This document shows, piece after piece, positions 36,079 through 43,892 of a stretch of 43,892 nucleotides of DNA. Origin of the DNA: an uncultured Methanobrevibacter sp. (GTDB taxonomy: Archaea > Methanobacteriota > Methanobacteria > Methanobacteriales > Methanobacteriaceae); contig NZ_CACXNW010000019.1 of the NCBI RefSeq assembly GCF_902769175.1, positions 1 to 43,892 of the forward strand. The letters are read 5' to 3'. Each line of letters begins with the position of its first letter. The stretch's first letter is position 1. The position numbers and the translations under genes were made by a program. The notes beneath the pieces are model-generated. The model was given only the letters and a program-made list of their open reading frames with translations. It was not told where the DNA came from and made no database searches.

Positions 36079-36912
36079 ATGCTTACTAAAAGAATTATTC
36101 CTTGTTTAGATTGTGATTTGCAGGTTCCAGAAGGCAGAGTAGTAAAGGGAGTTGAATTCAAGCAGATTCGTTATGCTGGAAATCCTGTTGAACTTGCTAC
36201 AAAATATTATGAAGATGGAGCAGATGAAATTGTAATATTGGATATCACTGCTTCCCATGAACGAAGAGGAACTATGGTGGAGGTTATAGAAAGGCTTACA
36301 GAAAATGTATTCATCCCAATATGTGTAGGCGGCGGAATAAGAAAGGTAGAGGATTACACTCGCATGCTTAAGGCAGGAGCAGACAAATGTTCTACAAATA
36401 CTGCTGCTATCCACAATCCACAACTTCTCACAGATGCATCTAAAGTTGTAGGCTCACAAGCTGTAGTTATAGGAATAGATGCAAAAAGAAGATATGTGGA
36501 AGAGGATAAGGAAGCTGCAAAAGGAAAAACAATTGTTGATACAGACAAAGGAGAAGTATGGTTTGACTGCAGTATCTATGGAGGCAGAGAATTCACTGGA
36601 ATGGATGCCATTGCTTGGGCACAGGAATGCCAGGACAGAGGTGCTGGAGAAGTTCTTCTCACATCTATGGATGGAGATGGAACAAAGGATGGCTATGATC
36701 TTGTTTTAACAAAGGCCATCAACGATAATGTAGACATTCCAGTCATTGCTTCTGGTGGTGTAGGAAACCCAGAACATATTCTTGAAGCTTTTGAAGTAGC
36801 TGATGCAAGTGCAGCCCTTGCAGCAAGCATTTTCCACTTTGATGAATACCCAGTTCCAGTAGTTAAAAAGTACTTAAAGGAGAAAGGAGTTCTAATTAGA
36901 GAAACTTTCTAA
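36079..36912 (+). CDS. hisF: Imidazole glycerol phosphate synthase cyclase subunit HisF
   Basis: The 277-residue (beta/alpha)8 barrel, together with HisH, closes the imidazole ring in histidine synthesis and releases AICAR to the purine pathway. With the ATG at 36079 the catalytic Asp is Asp11 in '[13 protein letters not shown]', exactly the canonical number, which favours this start over a GTG nine bases earlier. The other barrel blocks are '[11 protein letters not shown]', '[14 protein letters not shown]', 'VIGIDAKR', '[20 protein letters not shown]' and '[15 protein letters not shown]'. A segment with '[19 protein letters not shown]' is an insertion seen in methanogen forms. HisH and other his genes are not in the window, as expected for dispersed his genes. 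Confidence 0.97.
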   Translation: MLTKRIIPCLDCDLQVPEGRVVKGVEFKQIRYAGNPVELATKYYEDGADEIVILDITASHERRGTMVEVIERLTENVFIPICVGGGIRKVEDYTRMLKAGADKCSTNTAAIHNPQLLTDASKVVGSQAVVIGIDAKRRYVEEDKEAAKGKTIVDTDKGEVWFDCSIYGGREFTGMDAIAWAQECQDRGAGEVLLTSMDGDGTKDGYDLVLTKAINDNVDIPVIASGGVGNPEHILEAFEVADASAALAASIFHFDEYPVPVVKKYLKEKGVLIRETF

Positions 36913-37034
36913 TAATCTGAACCGTTATTGATTTTAAAATTAATTTTTATTATAATTTTTATTATAATTTTTATTCGAATATTAATTGATTTTTTATTTA
37001 ACTTTTATTTTCATTTAATATGCAATGTGATTTC

Positions 37035-38114
37035 ATGTCAAATTCAAAATTTAATTCATTAATCAATCTTAACTTGACTCAAGAATCAGGTCAAACTTCA
37101 CAGGCTCCATGGAGGCATAATTCAATTGGAAATATTGATGAGTTTAGTGAATTAATTTACTTAAAAGTTCCTTCAATTATTGAAGAACTTAATGATGAAA
37201 CTATCAATTTAAACAGTCTTCCAATTCTTTTAAAGCTATCACAAGATAAATCTAATTATAATGAATTCGCATACCTATATAAGTTTCCTAAAAAAATAGG
37301 AAATAATCAATTTTCCAATATTATGGATGTTGAAAACCTGTCAAAGAATGATATCAAAACAATTGAAAATGAAATTAGGGATGAGCTGACAAAAATCTAT
37401 GACTTGGATTTTGATTTGGAAAAATTCTATAAGTTTCTGTTGGATGATGAGAAATTAGCACCTTCAGTTGAATTCTGCAATGGATTAAGATTATTCATTG
37501 CAAAGGATCCATTCGAATGCATAATATCTTCAATTTGTTCTGCCAACAATTCAATCAAGCGCTGGACCCAGTCAATTGATAAGATAAAGCATAATTGGGG
37601 TGAAAGGATAGAGTTTGATTCAGGTGCTTTTTATGGATTTCCACGACCTGAACAGTTTTTAGACTTTTTTGAAACTCCAATTGAAGAGGCAGATTATGAT
37701 GGGCACTGCTATGAAATTGGCTGCTATAAGAAAAACCTAAAGTCATGTGGTGTTGGCTATAGGGCTCCTTATATGAAAAAGGCAAGCCAAATGTTGATTG
37801 AGGATATTAATATTGATGATATATTTTCTATGGATTATGATGAGGCATTTAATCTGATTTTAGGATTGCCTGGAGTAGGTCCAAAGGTAGCTGATTGCAT
37901 CTTACTCTATGGATTTGGCTTTGAAGAGGCATTTCCATCTGATGTTTGGATAAAAAGAATAGTGTCCCATTTGTATTTTGATGGAGAGGAGATTTCTGCT
38001 GACAAGACAAGGGACTTTGGCATAGAGCAATTTGGTGATTATGCAGGTTATGCTCAACTTTATTTATTCCATTATGCACGTAAGTCAGGTTTAATGGAGA
38101 CTATTAAGAAATGA
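37035..38114 (+). CDS. OGG1-like 8-oxoguanine DNA glycosylase/lyase (HhH-GPD family)
   Basis: The 359-residue enzyme is a helix-hairpin-helix DNA glycosylase. 'LPGVGPKVADCILLYGF' carries the catalytic Lys (Lys284) and 'AFPSDVWIKRIV' the Asp (Asp303). Their spacing of 19 residues equals that of Lys249 and Asp268 in human OGG1. The N-terminal region also follows the OGG type: 'LNLTQESGQTSQAPWRH' resembles the 'L..TL..GQ.FRW' block and 'DPFECIISSICSANNSIKRW' resembles the 'dp.EclisFicSsNNni.ri' block. It removes oxidised guanine and nicks the strand. The ATG at 37035 is preferred because a GTGAT-type site precedes it; an ATG at 37020 is possible. It fits with fprA as part of the oxidative-damage response. 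Confidence 0.88.
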   Translation: MSNSKFNSLINLNLTQESGQTSQAPWRHNSIGNIDEFSELIYLKVPSIIEELNDETINLNSLPILLKLSQDKSNYNEFAYLYKFPKKIGNNQFSNIMDVENLSKNDIKTIENEIRDELTKIYDLDFDLEKFYKFLLDDEKLAPSVEFCNGLRLFIAKDPFECIISSICSANNSIKRWTQSIDKIKHNWGERIEFDSGAFYGFPRPEQFLDFFETPIEEADYDGHCYEIGCYKKNLKSCGVGYRAPYMKKASQMLIEDINIDDIFSMDYDEAFNLILGLPGVGPKVADCILLYGFGFEEAFPSDVWIKRIVSHLYFDGEEISADKTRDFGIEQFGDYAGYAQLYLFHYARKSGLMETIKK

Positions 38115-38142
38115 TTGTAAATTAGTGTTATGGGGGGATTTT

Positions 38143-39453
38143 ATGAGAAAAAGATTTTTTATATTGATTTTATTAAGTTTATTTTTAATAATTTCAACTT
38201 CAAGCGCTGAAGAGATTGTTTCAGATGGTTCTGATTCAGCTATTGGTGTTCTTAGTGATGTGTCTGTAGATGATTCAGCTATCAATGATGGGTGGAATGA
38301 TTCAAATAATATTGATATTGGTTCTGATTCAGCTATTCTCAGTGATGGGTTGGATGATTCAAATAATGATGATATTAGTTCAGATACTGATGCTTCTGGT
38401 GATTCTCATGACGTTTCTCTTGATTCTAATTTATCAAACAGTTCTGATGCTAATTCAAGCCTTCAAGTTAACAAGACCCCTTATAAATGCACCCAATCAA
38501 AAAACATTACTTCCACTTATGGAAAAAAGGTTAAATTTTCTGTTAAGGTGCTTGACAAAGATGGAAAAGCCATTAATAATACATTGGTAAAGTTTAAGAT
38601 CAGAGGAAAAATATACAATCGCTATACAAACGCAAGTGGAATAGTATTCCTCACCCTTAACCGCAATGCAGGAAAATACGGCATTTACTATTATGCTGGA
38701 AATGTCTCTGGAAAGATGGTATACACTGTAAGGAATTATCATAAGATTACATATTACAAGTGGAAATCTGGTGCTAATGTATTGAGGAACAAGAGAATCA
38801 AGGCAAATGTTCCAAATTCTGCAATTGTAAGAAAGATGATCAAATATGCCAAATATGGAACTCCATTGATAAAATTTAAGGGAGGAAATGGAAAGGTTGT
38901 TTTCATCACCGCGGGAGTTCATGGAAATGAGATTCCTTCTCAAGTTGCTGCAATGCATTTGATAAAATATTTAGAGACTCATCCAATCAATGGAACTGTT
39001 TATGTAATGCCATTTATGAATCCTAAAGGAACTGCAGCAAATGTAAGGGATTATAATGGCGTTCACTTAAATAAGATTGCCCATAAGAAAGGCACAATTT
39101 CATATAATGTAGTTCAGATGATTAAAAGCTTCAAATGCAATTCCTATGGCGATTTCCATGCTACAAGGCCTGGTGGAAAGCCTGGAAAGGATGTGGCTAT
39201 GGGAACTTCCAAGCCTACTAAAGAAAGTGCAGAAATTGCAAAATACATTTCCAAAAATGCTAAGGTAAAATGCATAATCTATAAAAAAGTGGGATCAGAG
39301 TATCCTGGAGCTTTAGAAGATGTTGTTAGCGTGAAAGGAATTCCTGCAGTCACTTGTGAAGTCATCAGCCCTCACGGCAAGATAAAAAAAGGAGCTGTTT
39401 CAAAATCATTATTGATGATGAAAACACTTTTAAAATATAATTCTCTTTTTTAA
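38143..39453 (+). CDS. Secreted protein with Ig-like domain and M14-type (AspA/AstE-like) metallohydrolase domain
   Basis: The 436-residue protein has a signal peptide (about 1-22, ending STSSAEE) and an acidic Asp/Ser-rich linker (about 25-105) with repeated 'DSAI..DG..DSNN' words. One Ig-like domain (about 115-195) is of the type found in the adhesins here. The C-terminal half (about 245-436) is a succinylglutamate desuccinylase/aspartoacylase-like member of the M14 fold. Zinc ligands are His260 and Glu263 in 'GVHGNE' and His339 in 'GDFHAT'; Glu406 in 'VTCEVISPHG' fits the catalytic Glu. It is probably a cell-surface hydrolase cutting an amide or peptide bond, perhaps in pseudomurein (inference). 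GGGGGGATT before the ATG at 38143 is the ribosome-binding site. A terminator follows. Confidence 0.8.
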   Translation: MRKRFFILILLSLFLIISTSSAEEIVSDGSDSAIGVLSDVSVDDSAINDGWNDSNNIDIGSDSAILSDGLDDSNNDDISSDTDASGDSHDVSLDSNLSNSSDANSSLQVNKTPYKCTQSKNITSTYGKKVKFSVKVLDKDGKAINNTLVKFKIRGKIYNRYTNASGIVFLTLNRNAGKYGIYYYAGNVSGKMVYTVRNYHKITYYKWKSGANVLRNKRIKANVPNSAIVRKMIKYAKYGTPLIKFKGGNGKVVFITAGVHGNEIPSQVAAMHLIKYLETHPINGTVYVMPFMNPKGTAANVRDYNGVHLNKIAHKKGTISYNVVQMIKSFKCNSYGDFHATRPGGKPGKDVAMGTSKPTKESAEIAKYISKNAKVKCIIYKKVGSEYPGALEDVVSVKGIPAVTCEVISPHGKIKKGAVSKSLLMMKTLLKYNSLF

Positions 39454-39463
39454 AAATAGATTT

Positions 39464-39490
39464 ATAAGGTCTTTAAGACCTTATTTTTTC
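39464..39490 (+). terminator. Hairpin terminator after the M14-like gene
   Basis: A perfect 10-bp inverted repeat ATAAGGTCTT / AAGACCTTAT with one base at the centre (39464-39484) is followed by TTTTTT. It serves the M14-like gene. The dtd gene converges from the right and may use it as well. Confidence 0.8.
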
Positions 39491-39560
39491 TTTACTTTTT
39501 TTATTTCTTTTATTTGAATTAAAATTTTAGTTTGATAAGCATTGCCTTGTTTTTTCTTTT

Positions 39561-40007
39561 TTATTCCTCATCAAACTCTTTTTCAAGAAGTATTGTTACA
39601 GGACCATCGTTTAGCAAACTTACCTTCATGTATGCTCCAAAGATTCCTGTTTCAGTTTCCACAGTTTCACTGCATTTTTCAACAAAATAATCAAATAGTT
39701 TAGTTGCTTGATCTGGAGCTAATGCCTTATGGAAGGAAGGTCTGTACTTTTTTGTTTGCCCATATAATGTAAATTGTGGAACAAGGAGAAGTTTTCCACC
39801 AATATCCTGTACAGAACGATTCATTTTTCCTTCATCATCTTGGAATACTCTAAGTTTGGTCACTTTTCTTGTTAAGTAGTCAACTTCCTTTTCAGTGTCA
39901 TTCTGGCCAAATCCTACTAAAACCATTAACCCTTCTTCAATTTGGCCTGTAATTTCTCCTTCAACTTCTACACTTGCATTTGTTACTCTTTGAACGACTA
40001 GTTTCAT
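39561..40007 (-). CDS. dtd: D-aminoacyl-tRNA deacylase, bacterial/eukaryotic DTD1 type
   Basis: The 148-residue dimeric enzyme removes D-amino acids (and glycine mischarged on tRNA-Ala) from tRNAs. Both family motifs are visible: 'PQFTLYG' (residues 77-83), normally SQFTL, and 'NDGPVT' (133-138) with the cross-subunit Gly-Pro. The length is exactly that of DTD1. Many archaea use the unrelated DTD2 instead, so a DTD1 gene may have come from bacteria. The Ser-to-Pro change in the first motif is unusual. It diverges from the MarR gene, with 224 bp between. Confidence 0.93.
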   Translation of the reverse strand: MKLVVQRVTNASVEVEGEITGQIEEGLMVLVGFGQNDTEKEVDYLTRKVTKLRVFQDDEGKMNRSVQDIGGKLLLVPQFTLYGQTKKYRPSFHKALAPDQATKLFDYFVEKCSETVETETGIFGAYMKVSLLNDGPVTILLEKEFDEE

Positions 40008-40130
40008 TATGATTCTCCAAAATTTTCTTATATATTTATTTAATTTTTACTAATTTAAAATTTTACTTTAGCCTTTTTTCTTTTTTAATTTTTACTATTT
40101 AAAATTATACTTTAGTCATTTTTTAAACGC

Positions 40131-40170
40131 ATTGTTTCATTTATAACTGTTTCAAAAGAAACAATTATAT
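40131..40170 (+). promoter_or_regulatory. Operator-like inverted repeats at the MarR gene promoter
   Basis: TGTTTC-AAAA-GAAACA (40148-40163) is a perfect palindrome. ATTGTTTC (40131-40138) is in addition the inverse of GAAACAAT (40158-40165). They abut the TATA element (ATTATATATC, about 40164-40173), where a bound repressor would block TBP/TFB. This is a good candidate for autoregulation by the MarR protein. No copy is seen before either MFS gene. Confidence 0.65.
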
Positions 40171-40231
40171 ATCAAAACTAACCAATTATTAATTATCTAG
40201 AAAAATTTTTATAAATTGTTTAGGTGAAAAT

Positions 40232-40681
40232 ATGGAAAGTGAAAGCTTTCAAGGAATAATGGATAGTTCCCCTTTAATCGCTTGGATTCATAATCTATCT
40301 AAAAATCATTTTAAATATCTCAAATCAAAGATTGCTGAATTTGATTTAGGCCATGAAGTAAGGTATATCATGATGATTTATGATAATCCTTGCATTTCAC
40401 AGGATGATTTGGTGACAATGTCTGGCCAGAGCAAAGGAAACATTGCCAAATTCTTAAAGAAATTAGAGGATGAAGGATTTATTAAAAGGGAAGTCAATCC
40501 AGAAAATAGAAGAAAATACATGTTAAGGACAACTTCCAAAGGTGATGAGTTGGTTCCTAAGGTTAGGCAAATCTCTAAGGATTGGGAAAAAGAAGTTGGA
40601 ATAACAGAAGATGACCGTGAGGTAATTGAAAGGATTAAAGAGATAACTATCAATGGGATGAAATTAGTTGAAGACTTATGA
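40232..40681 (+). CDS. MarR family transcriptional regulator
   Basis: The 149-residue protein is a MarR-type winged helix. It shows 'ISQDDLVTMSGQSKGNIAKFLKKLEDEGFIKREVNPENRRKYMLRTT' in pieces at about residues 55-105: the recognition helix SKGNIAKFLKKLE and the wing NPENRRKYML. Helices at both ends should form the dimer and ligand pocket. It precedes two MFS exporter genes in the same direction (57 bp to the first), so it probably represses them and itself until a toxic compound binds. A palindrome overlaps its promoter. Confidence 0.92.
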   Translation: MESESFQGIMDSSPLIAWIHNLSKNHFKYLKSKIAEFDLGHEVRYIMMIYDNPCISQDDLVTMSGQSKGNIAKFLKKLEDEGFIKREVNPENRRKYMLRTTSKGDELVPKVRQISKDWEKEVGITEDDREVIERIKEITINGMKLVEDL

Positions 40682-40738
40682 ATTAAAGATTTTTCACTAA
40701 TTTGATTTTTGAATTAATGTTTATTAAAGGGCGATAAT

Positions 40739-42130
40739 ATGAAATTAGATTCAGAAACATCTGTAGTGCTTGTATCATTTCTTACATCATTTTTTGCAGT
40801 GTTTTTATCTGCAGGGATACTTATAGGGGTTCCTGCCATTGCAATCGATTTTGGAATGAACAATGTTGTACAGAATTGGATAATTACAATTGCCTTGCTT
40901 GTCGTGGCAATATTCACCCTTCCAGCAGGACAGATATCCGGTAAGTTTGGTGTTAAGAAGGCTTTAATAGCAGGGGTTCTCATTTTCCTGTTTGCTTCAA
41001 TTGGGGCATGTTTGGCATTTTCTGCTGAATCATTTTTATTCTTTAGAGTAGTTCAAGGCATCGGAGGAGCATTTTCAAATGTTGCAGCTATGGCTATGGT
41101 TGTACAGGCCATTAACCCTAAAAATAGGGGAAAGGCTTTAGGACTTACTGTAACTGGAGTTTATTTGGCAGGTTCCCTATCTCCTGTAATATGTGGATTT
41201 TTGGTTTATAACTTTGGATGGAGATCCATGTTTTACTTTACAATTCCATTTTTCGTGCTTTGTATTGCACTTATGGTCTTAAAGATTCCAGGGGATTGGA
41301 AAACATATGAAAACGATAAGATTGATACACTCGGCTATATCATATATGGAATAGGCATTTTATTATTCATTTATGGATTTACAAGTCTAATGAATATGAC
41401 AGGAAAGCTTTGTGTAGTGATAGGATTTATTCTCCTCATTGTATTCGCATATTATGAGACAAGAGTGGACACTCCAGCCTTCAATATGAGATTATTTAAA
41501 AACAGGAAGTTCTCTTCATCTAATATTACTGCCTTATGTAGTTATCTTGCAGTTGCAGCACTTACCACAATATTGAATTACCATTTCCAATATGTTAGGG
41601 GGTGGAATGCTCAAATGGCAGGACTTATCTTAATAGTCACCCCTATCATCATGGCATTTATGGCTCCTAATTCTGGAAAATTGTCAGATAGGATACATCC
41701 TCAAAAATTGGCAGCTATTGGAATGGCTATTGCAACATTGTCACTTTTGATTTTAATATTCTTAGATGCAAACACTCCAATTTGGCTTATAGTCATTGCA
41801 ATGATCTTGCAGGGTGTTGGTATGGGATTGTTCACAAGTCCAAATACAAATGCAATCATGAGTTCTGTACCTCCTAATGAAACTCCAAATGCCTCTGCAG
41901 CACAGTCTGCAATGCGAACAATTGGTCAAACCATGAGTTTAGGTTTGCTCACCCTTGTATTCGCATGGATTATGGGAAGCTTGCCACTTGCAACCAAGTA
42001 TGCTGGCATGGTGGTTCAGGCATCTCAAATTGTTTGTATAATCTGTACATTCTTATGTGTAATTGCAATTTTTGCTTCATTGGTAGGTGTTAAGTCAAAA
42101 GATGAGTTTAATATAGAAAGTTCAAGTTAA
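40739..42130 (+). CDS. MFS transporter, DHA2-like drug exporter (copy 1)
   Basis: The 463-residue, very hydrophobic protein has the size and helix pattern of the 14-helix DHA2 (EmrB/QacA) group. The motif A-like loop between helices 2 and 3 is GQISGKFGVKKA, and the motif C-like helix 5 is 'VTGVYLAGSLSPVICGFLV'. A central loop, 'PGDWKTYENDKIDTLGY', marks the two halves. It exports small molecules with the proton gradient; the substrate is unknown. It has an AAAGGGCGAT ribosome-binding site and follows the MarR gene by 57 bp, probably as one transcript. It is a close paralogue of the next gene. Confidence 0.92.
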   Translation: MKLDSETSVVLVSFLTSFFAVFLSAGILIGVPAIAIDFGMNNVVQNWIITIALLVVAIFTLPAGQISGKFGVKKALIAGVLIFLFASIGACLAFSAESFLFFRVVQGIGGAFSNVAAMAMVVQAINPKNRGKALGLTVTGVYLAGSLSPVICGFLVYNFGWRSMFYFTIPFFVLCIALMVLKIPGDWKTYENDKIDTLGYIIYGIGILLFIYGFTSLMNMTGKLCVVIGFILLIVFAYYETRVDTPAFNMRLFKNRKFSSSNITALCSYLAVAALTTILNYHFQYVRGWNAQMAGLILIVTPIIMAFMAPNSGKLSDRIHPQKLAAIGMAIATLSLLILIFLDANTPIWLIVIAMILQGVGMGLFTSPNTNAIMSSVPPNETPNASAAQSAMRTIGQTMSLGLLTLVFAWIMGSLPLATKYAGMVVQASQIVCIICTFLCVIAIFASLVGVKSKDEFNIESSS

Positions 42131-42229
42131 TATTTGTTTTTTTAATTTTGGGATTGTGTATGTTTAATAATTTAAAAAAAAATAAAGTCATGATTTAAAA
42201 AATATTTTAGTACAATAAGAGGGATTGTT

Positions 42230-43621
42230 ATGAAATTTGATTTAGAAACTGTTGTAGTAGCGGTATCATTTATTACTTCATTTTTTGCAGTATTCTTATC
42301 CAATGGGATTATCATTGGTGTTCCAGCTATTGCACAAGAGTTTGCAATGAATAATGTTATTCAAAATTGGGTTCCTACCATATTTTTCCTTGTGGTTGCT
42401 GTGTTTACAGTTCCTGCAGGGCAGATATCAGGTAAGTTTGGTGTTAAGAAGTCTTTGCTTGCAGGAGTATTGGTCTATTTATTCGCTTCAATAGGTGCTG
42501 TGCTTTCATTTTCAACAGAATCATTCCTGATTTTCCGTATTCTTCAAGGTGCAGGTGTAGCATTCTTGAATGTATCTGCAATGGCTATGGTTGTACAAGC
42601 TGTCAAACCTCAAAACAGAGGTAAGGCATTAGGATTCACCGTAACTGGGGTTTACTTGGCAACCTCCTTGTCTCCTGTAATCTGTGGGTTCCTGGTACAC
42701 AACTTAGGCTGGAGATCCATGTTTTACTTTGTGATTCCATTACTAGTACTTTGTATCGCACTTATGGTTTGGAAAATTACAGATGAATGGAAAACATATG
42801 AAAATGATAAGATTGATACAATTGGGTCTGTTTTATATGGTATTGGTATTTTAGCGTTTATTTATGGATTTACAACATTGGCAACAAGCACAGGTCTTAT
42901 ATTGACCATTGCAGGTCTAATCGTTCTTGCAATATTTGGTGCATATGAGCTTAGGCAAAAGTCACCGGTATTCAATATGAAGCTATTCAAAAACAAGAAG
43001 TTCACTTCCTCTAATATTGCTGCATTATGCAGTTATATTGCAGTTATGGTAGTGACAACCATTCTAAATTACCACTTCCAGTACGTTAGAGGATGGGATG
43101 CACAAATGGCTGGTATGATTTTGATTATCACACCTATAATCATGGCTATTATGGCTCCTAATTCAGGTAAGCTTTCAGATAGGATACATCCTCAAAAATT
43201 GGCAGCTATTGGAATGGCTATTGCAGCTGTAACTCTCCTTATCCTAACATTCTTGAATGGAGACACTCCAATTTACATAGTTATTTTAGCTATGGTCTTG
43301 CAGGGTATTGGTATGGGACTTTTCTCAAGCCCAAACATGAATGCAATAATGAGTTCTGTTCCTCCAAAGGATGCTCCAACAGCTTCCGCTTCTCAAGCGA
43401 CTATGAGAACAATTGGTCAGACCATGAGTTTGGGTCTTCTCACACTTGTATTTGCATGGGTCATGGGAAGCTTGCCGCTTGCAACCAAATATGCTGGTAT
43501 GGTGGTTCAAACATCTCAAATCATTTGTGGAATCTGTACAGTTGCTTGCATCCTCGCTGTATTTGCTTCATTGGTAGGTGTAAGATCCAAAGATAAGTTC
43601 AATACAGATAGACCAACTTAA
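42230..43621 (+). CDS. MFS transporter, DHA2-like drug exporter (copy 2)
   Basis: This copy has the same length (463 residues) as the previous gene and is highly similar along its whole length, so it arose by tandem duplication. Motif A is 'GQISGKFGVKKS' and the helix 5 motif is 'VTGVYLATSLSPVICGFLV'. Differences concentrate in the middle (about residues 205-245) and the very C-terminus. A 51-bp stretch (43175-43225) is identical to 41684-41734 in copy 1. It may be co-transcribed with copy 1, but a 99-bp AT-rich gap and an own GAGGGATT ribosome-binding site leave room for a separate promoter. Confidence 0.92.
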   Translation: MKFDLETVVVAVSFITSFFAVFLSNGIIIGVPAIAQEFAMNNVIQNWVPTIFFLVVAVFTVPAGQISGKFGVKKSLLAGVLVYLFASIGAVLSFSTESFLIFRILQGAGVAFLNVSAMAMVVQAVKPQNRGKALGFTVTGVYLATSLSPVICGFLVHNLGWRSMFYFVIPLLVLCIALMVWKITDEWKTYENDKIDTIGSVLYGIGILAFIYGFTTLATSTGLILTIAGLIVLAIFGAYELRQKSPVFNMKLFKNKKFTSSNIAALCSYIAVMVVTTILNYHFQYVRGWDAQMAGMILIITPIIMAIMAPNSGKLSDRIHPQKLAAIGMAIAAVTLLILTFLNGDTPIYIVILAMVLQGIGMGLFSSPNMNAIMSSVPPKDAPTASASQATMRTIGQTMSLGLLTLVFAWVMGSLPLATKYAGMVVQTSQIICGICTVACILAVFASLVGVRSKDKFNTDRPT

Positions 43622-43663
43622 TTAGGAATATGATTTTTTAAATTATATTCTTTTTTTCTTTTT

Positions 43664-43792
43664 TTAAATCAGGATAAATAGTTTTTTTTTTTTTTTAAGA
43701 GTTTTTCCTTTTTTTTTAAATCAGGATAAATAGTTTTTTTTTTTAAGAGTTTTTCCTTTTTTTTAAATCAAGATAAAATAGTTTTTTTTTAA
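43664..43792. repeat. Tandem repeat, about 50-bp unit, 3 copies, after the last MFS gene
   Basis: Units containing AAATCAGGATAAATAG, a T run, AAGAGTTTTTCC and another T run begin near 43666, 43718 and 43765. The copies vary in T-run length (spacings 52 and 47 bp). The array lies downstream of the last MFS gene and is probably a termination zone. Confidence 0.85.
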
Positions 43793-43892
43793 GAATTTGA
43801 GGGTGTGTCACGATTATGACCATCAGTCACTTTTTTTCTTAACTTATTTTCCTTTAAATTTATATACAATGAAGTACAATCTATTATTATAG
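43793..43892 (+). promoter_or_regulatory. Possible promoter of a gene beyond the window
   Basis: A less T-biased stretch (GTGTGTCACGATTATGACC) with two GTCAC words (43806-43810 and 43826-43830) is followed by a TATA-like AAATTTATATACAA (about 43856-43869). If used, transcription would start at the right edge of the window. No coding sequence is visible yet. Confidence 0.3.

Noticed and set aside
38125-38142. Upstream ATG for the M14-like protein
   Set aside because: It would place MLWGDF before the signal peptide and translate through the ribosome-binding site; the ATG at 38143 is clearly better.

Overview
The window looks like a chromosomal segment of a methanogenic archaeon of the Methanobacteriales, most likely Methanobrevibacter. 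The reasons are the very AT-rich DNA with long poly-T intergenic stretches, archaeal TATA-type promoters, a coenzyme F420H2 oxidase (FprA) with a V4R-domain regulator resembling MsvR, formate-dehydrogenase-like and MvhD-like electron-transfer proteins, an archaeal isoleucyl-tRNA synthetase, and several large secreted adhesin-like proteins (ALPs) built of parallel beta-helix repeats and Ig-like domains. The species cannot be named from this sequence alone.

Layout. 1-2.0 kb: the 3' part of an unknown protein with an 8-residue tandem repeat, then a DUF192 protein. 2.2-9.5 kb: housekeeping genes ileS, purL and moeA, all intact. 10.2-18.0 kb: two adjacent ALP genes, each interrupted by frameshifts. 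18.1-21.7 kb: a small secreted protein, a site-2 protease and fprA. 22.1-25.9 kb: a third ALP on the minus strand, broken by a frameshift and an amber codon; it ends in a peptidoglycan-binding-like domain. 26.4-27.2 kb: the MsvR-like regulator. 28.4-31.0 kb: an operon of a compact FdhA-like protein (frame broken between 29-bp direct repeats), an FdhB-like F420 subunit and an MvhD-like iron-sulfur protein. 31.9-34.7 kb: an XPD/DinG-like helicase and a YgjP-type metallopeptidase. 34.9-38.1 kb: a DUF2115-like protein, a 55-aa ORF, tRNA-Arg(UCG), hisF and an OGG1-like DNA glycosylase. 38.1-43.6 kb: a secreted Ig plus M14-type (AspA/AstE-like) metallohydrolase, a bacterial-type D-aminoacyl-tRNA deacylase, and a MarR regulator followed by two tandem paralogous MFS exporters.

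How parts may work together. FprA consumes O2 with F420H2, and the MsvR-like protein probably controls it: TTCGTA/TACGAA elements lie in both promoter regions. The third ALP sits between these two genes. The FdhA-like/FdhB-like/MvhD-like operon looks like an electron-transfer module that could connect F420 to heterodisulfide reductase. The ALPs and the M14-like protein belong to the cell surface.

The most striking signals are these. All disruptions fall in the three ALPs and the FdhA-like gene, while about 21 kb of other coding sequence is intact. A 67-bp deletion between 29-bp repeats would exactly restore the FdhA-like frame. Two 69-nt hairpin elements of equal length start immediately after the stop codons of unrelated genes. 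Different short tandem repeats (about 38-54 bp units) occupy many intergenic regions.
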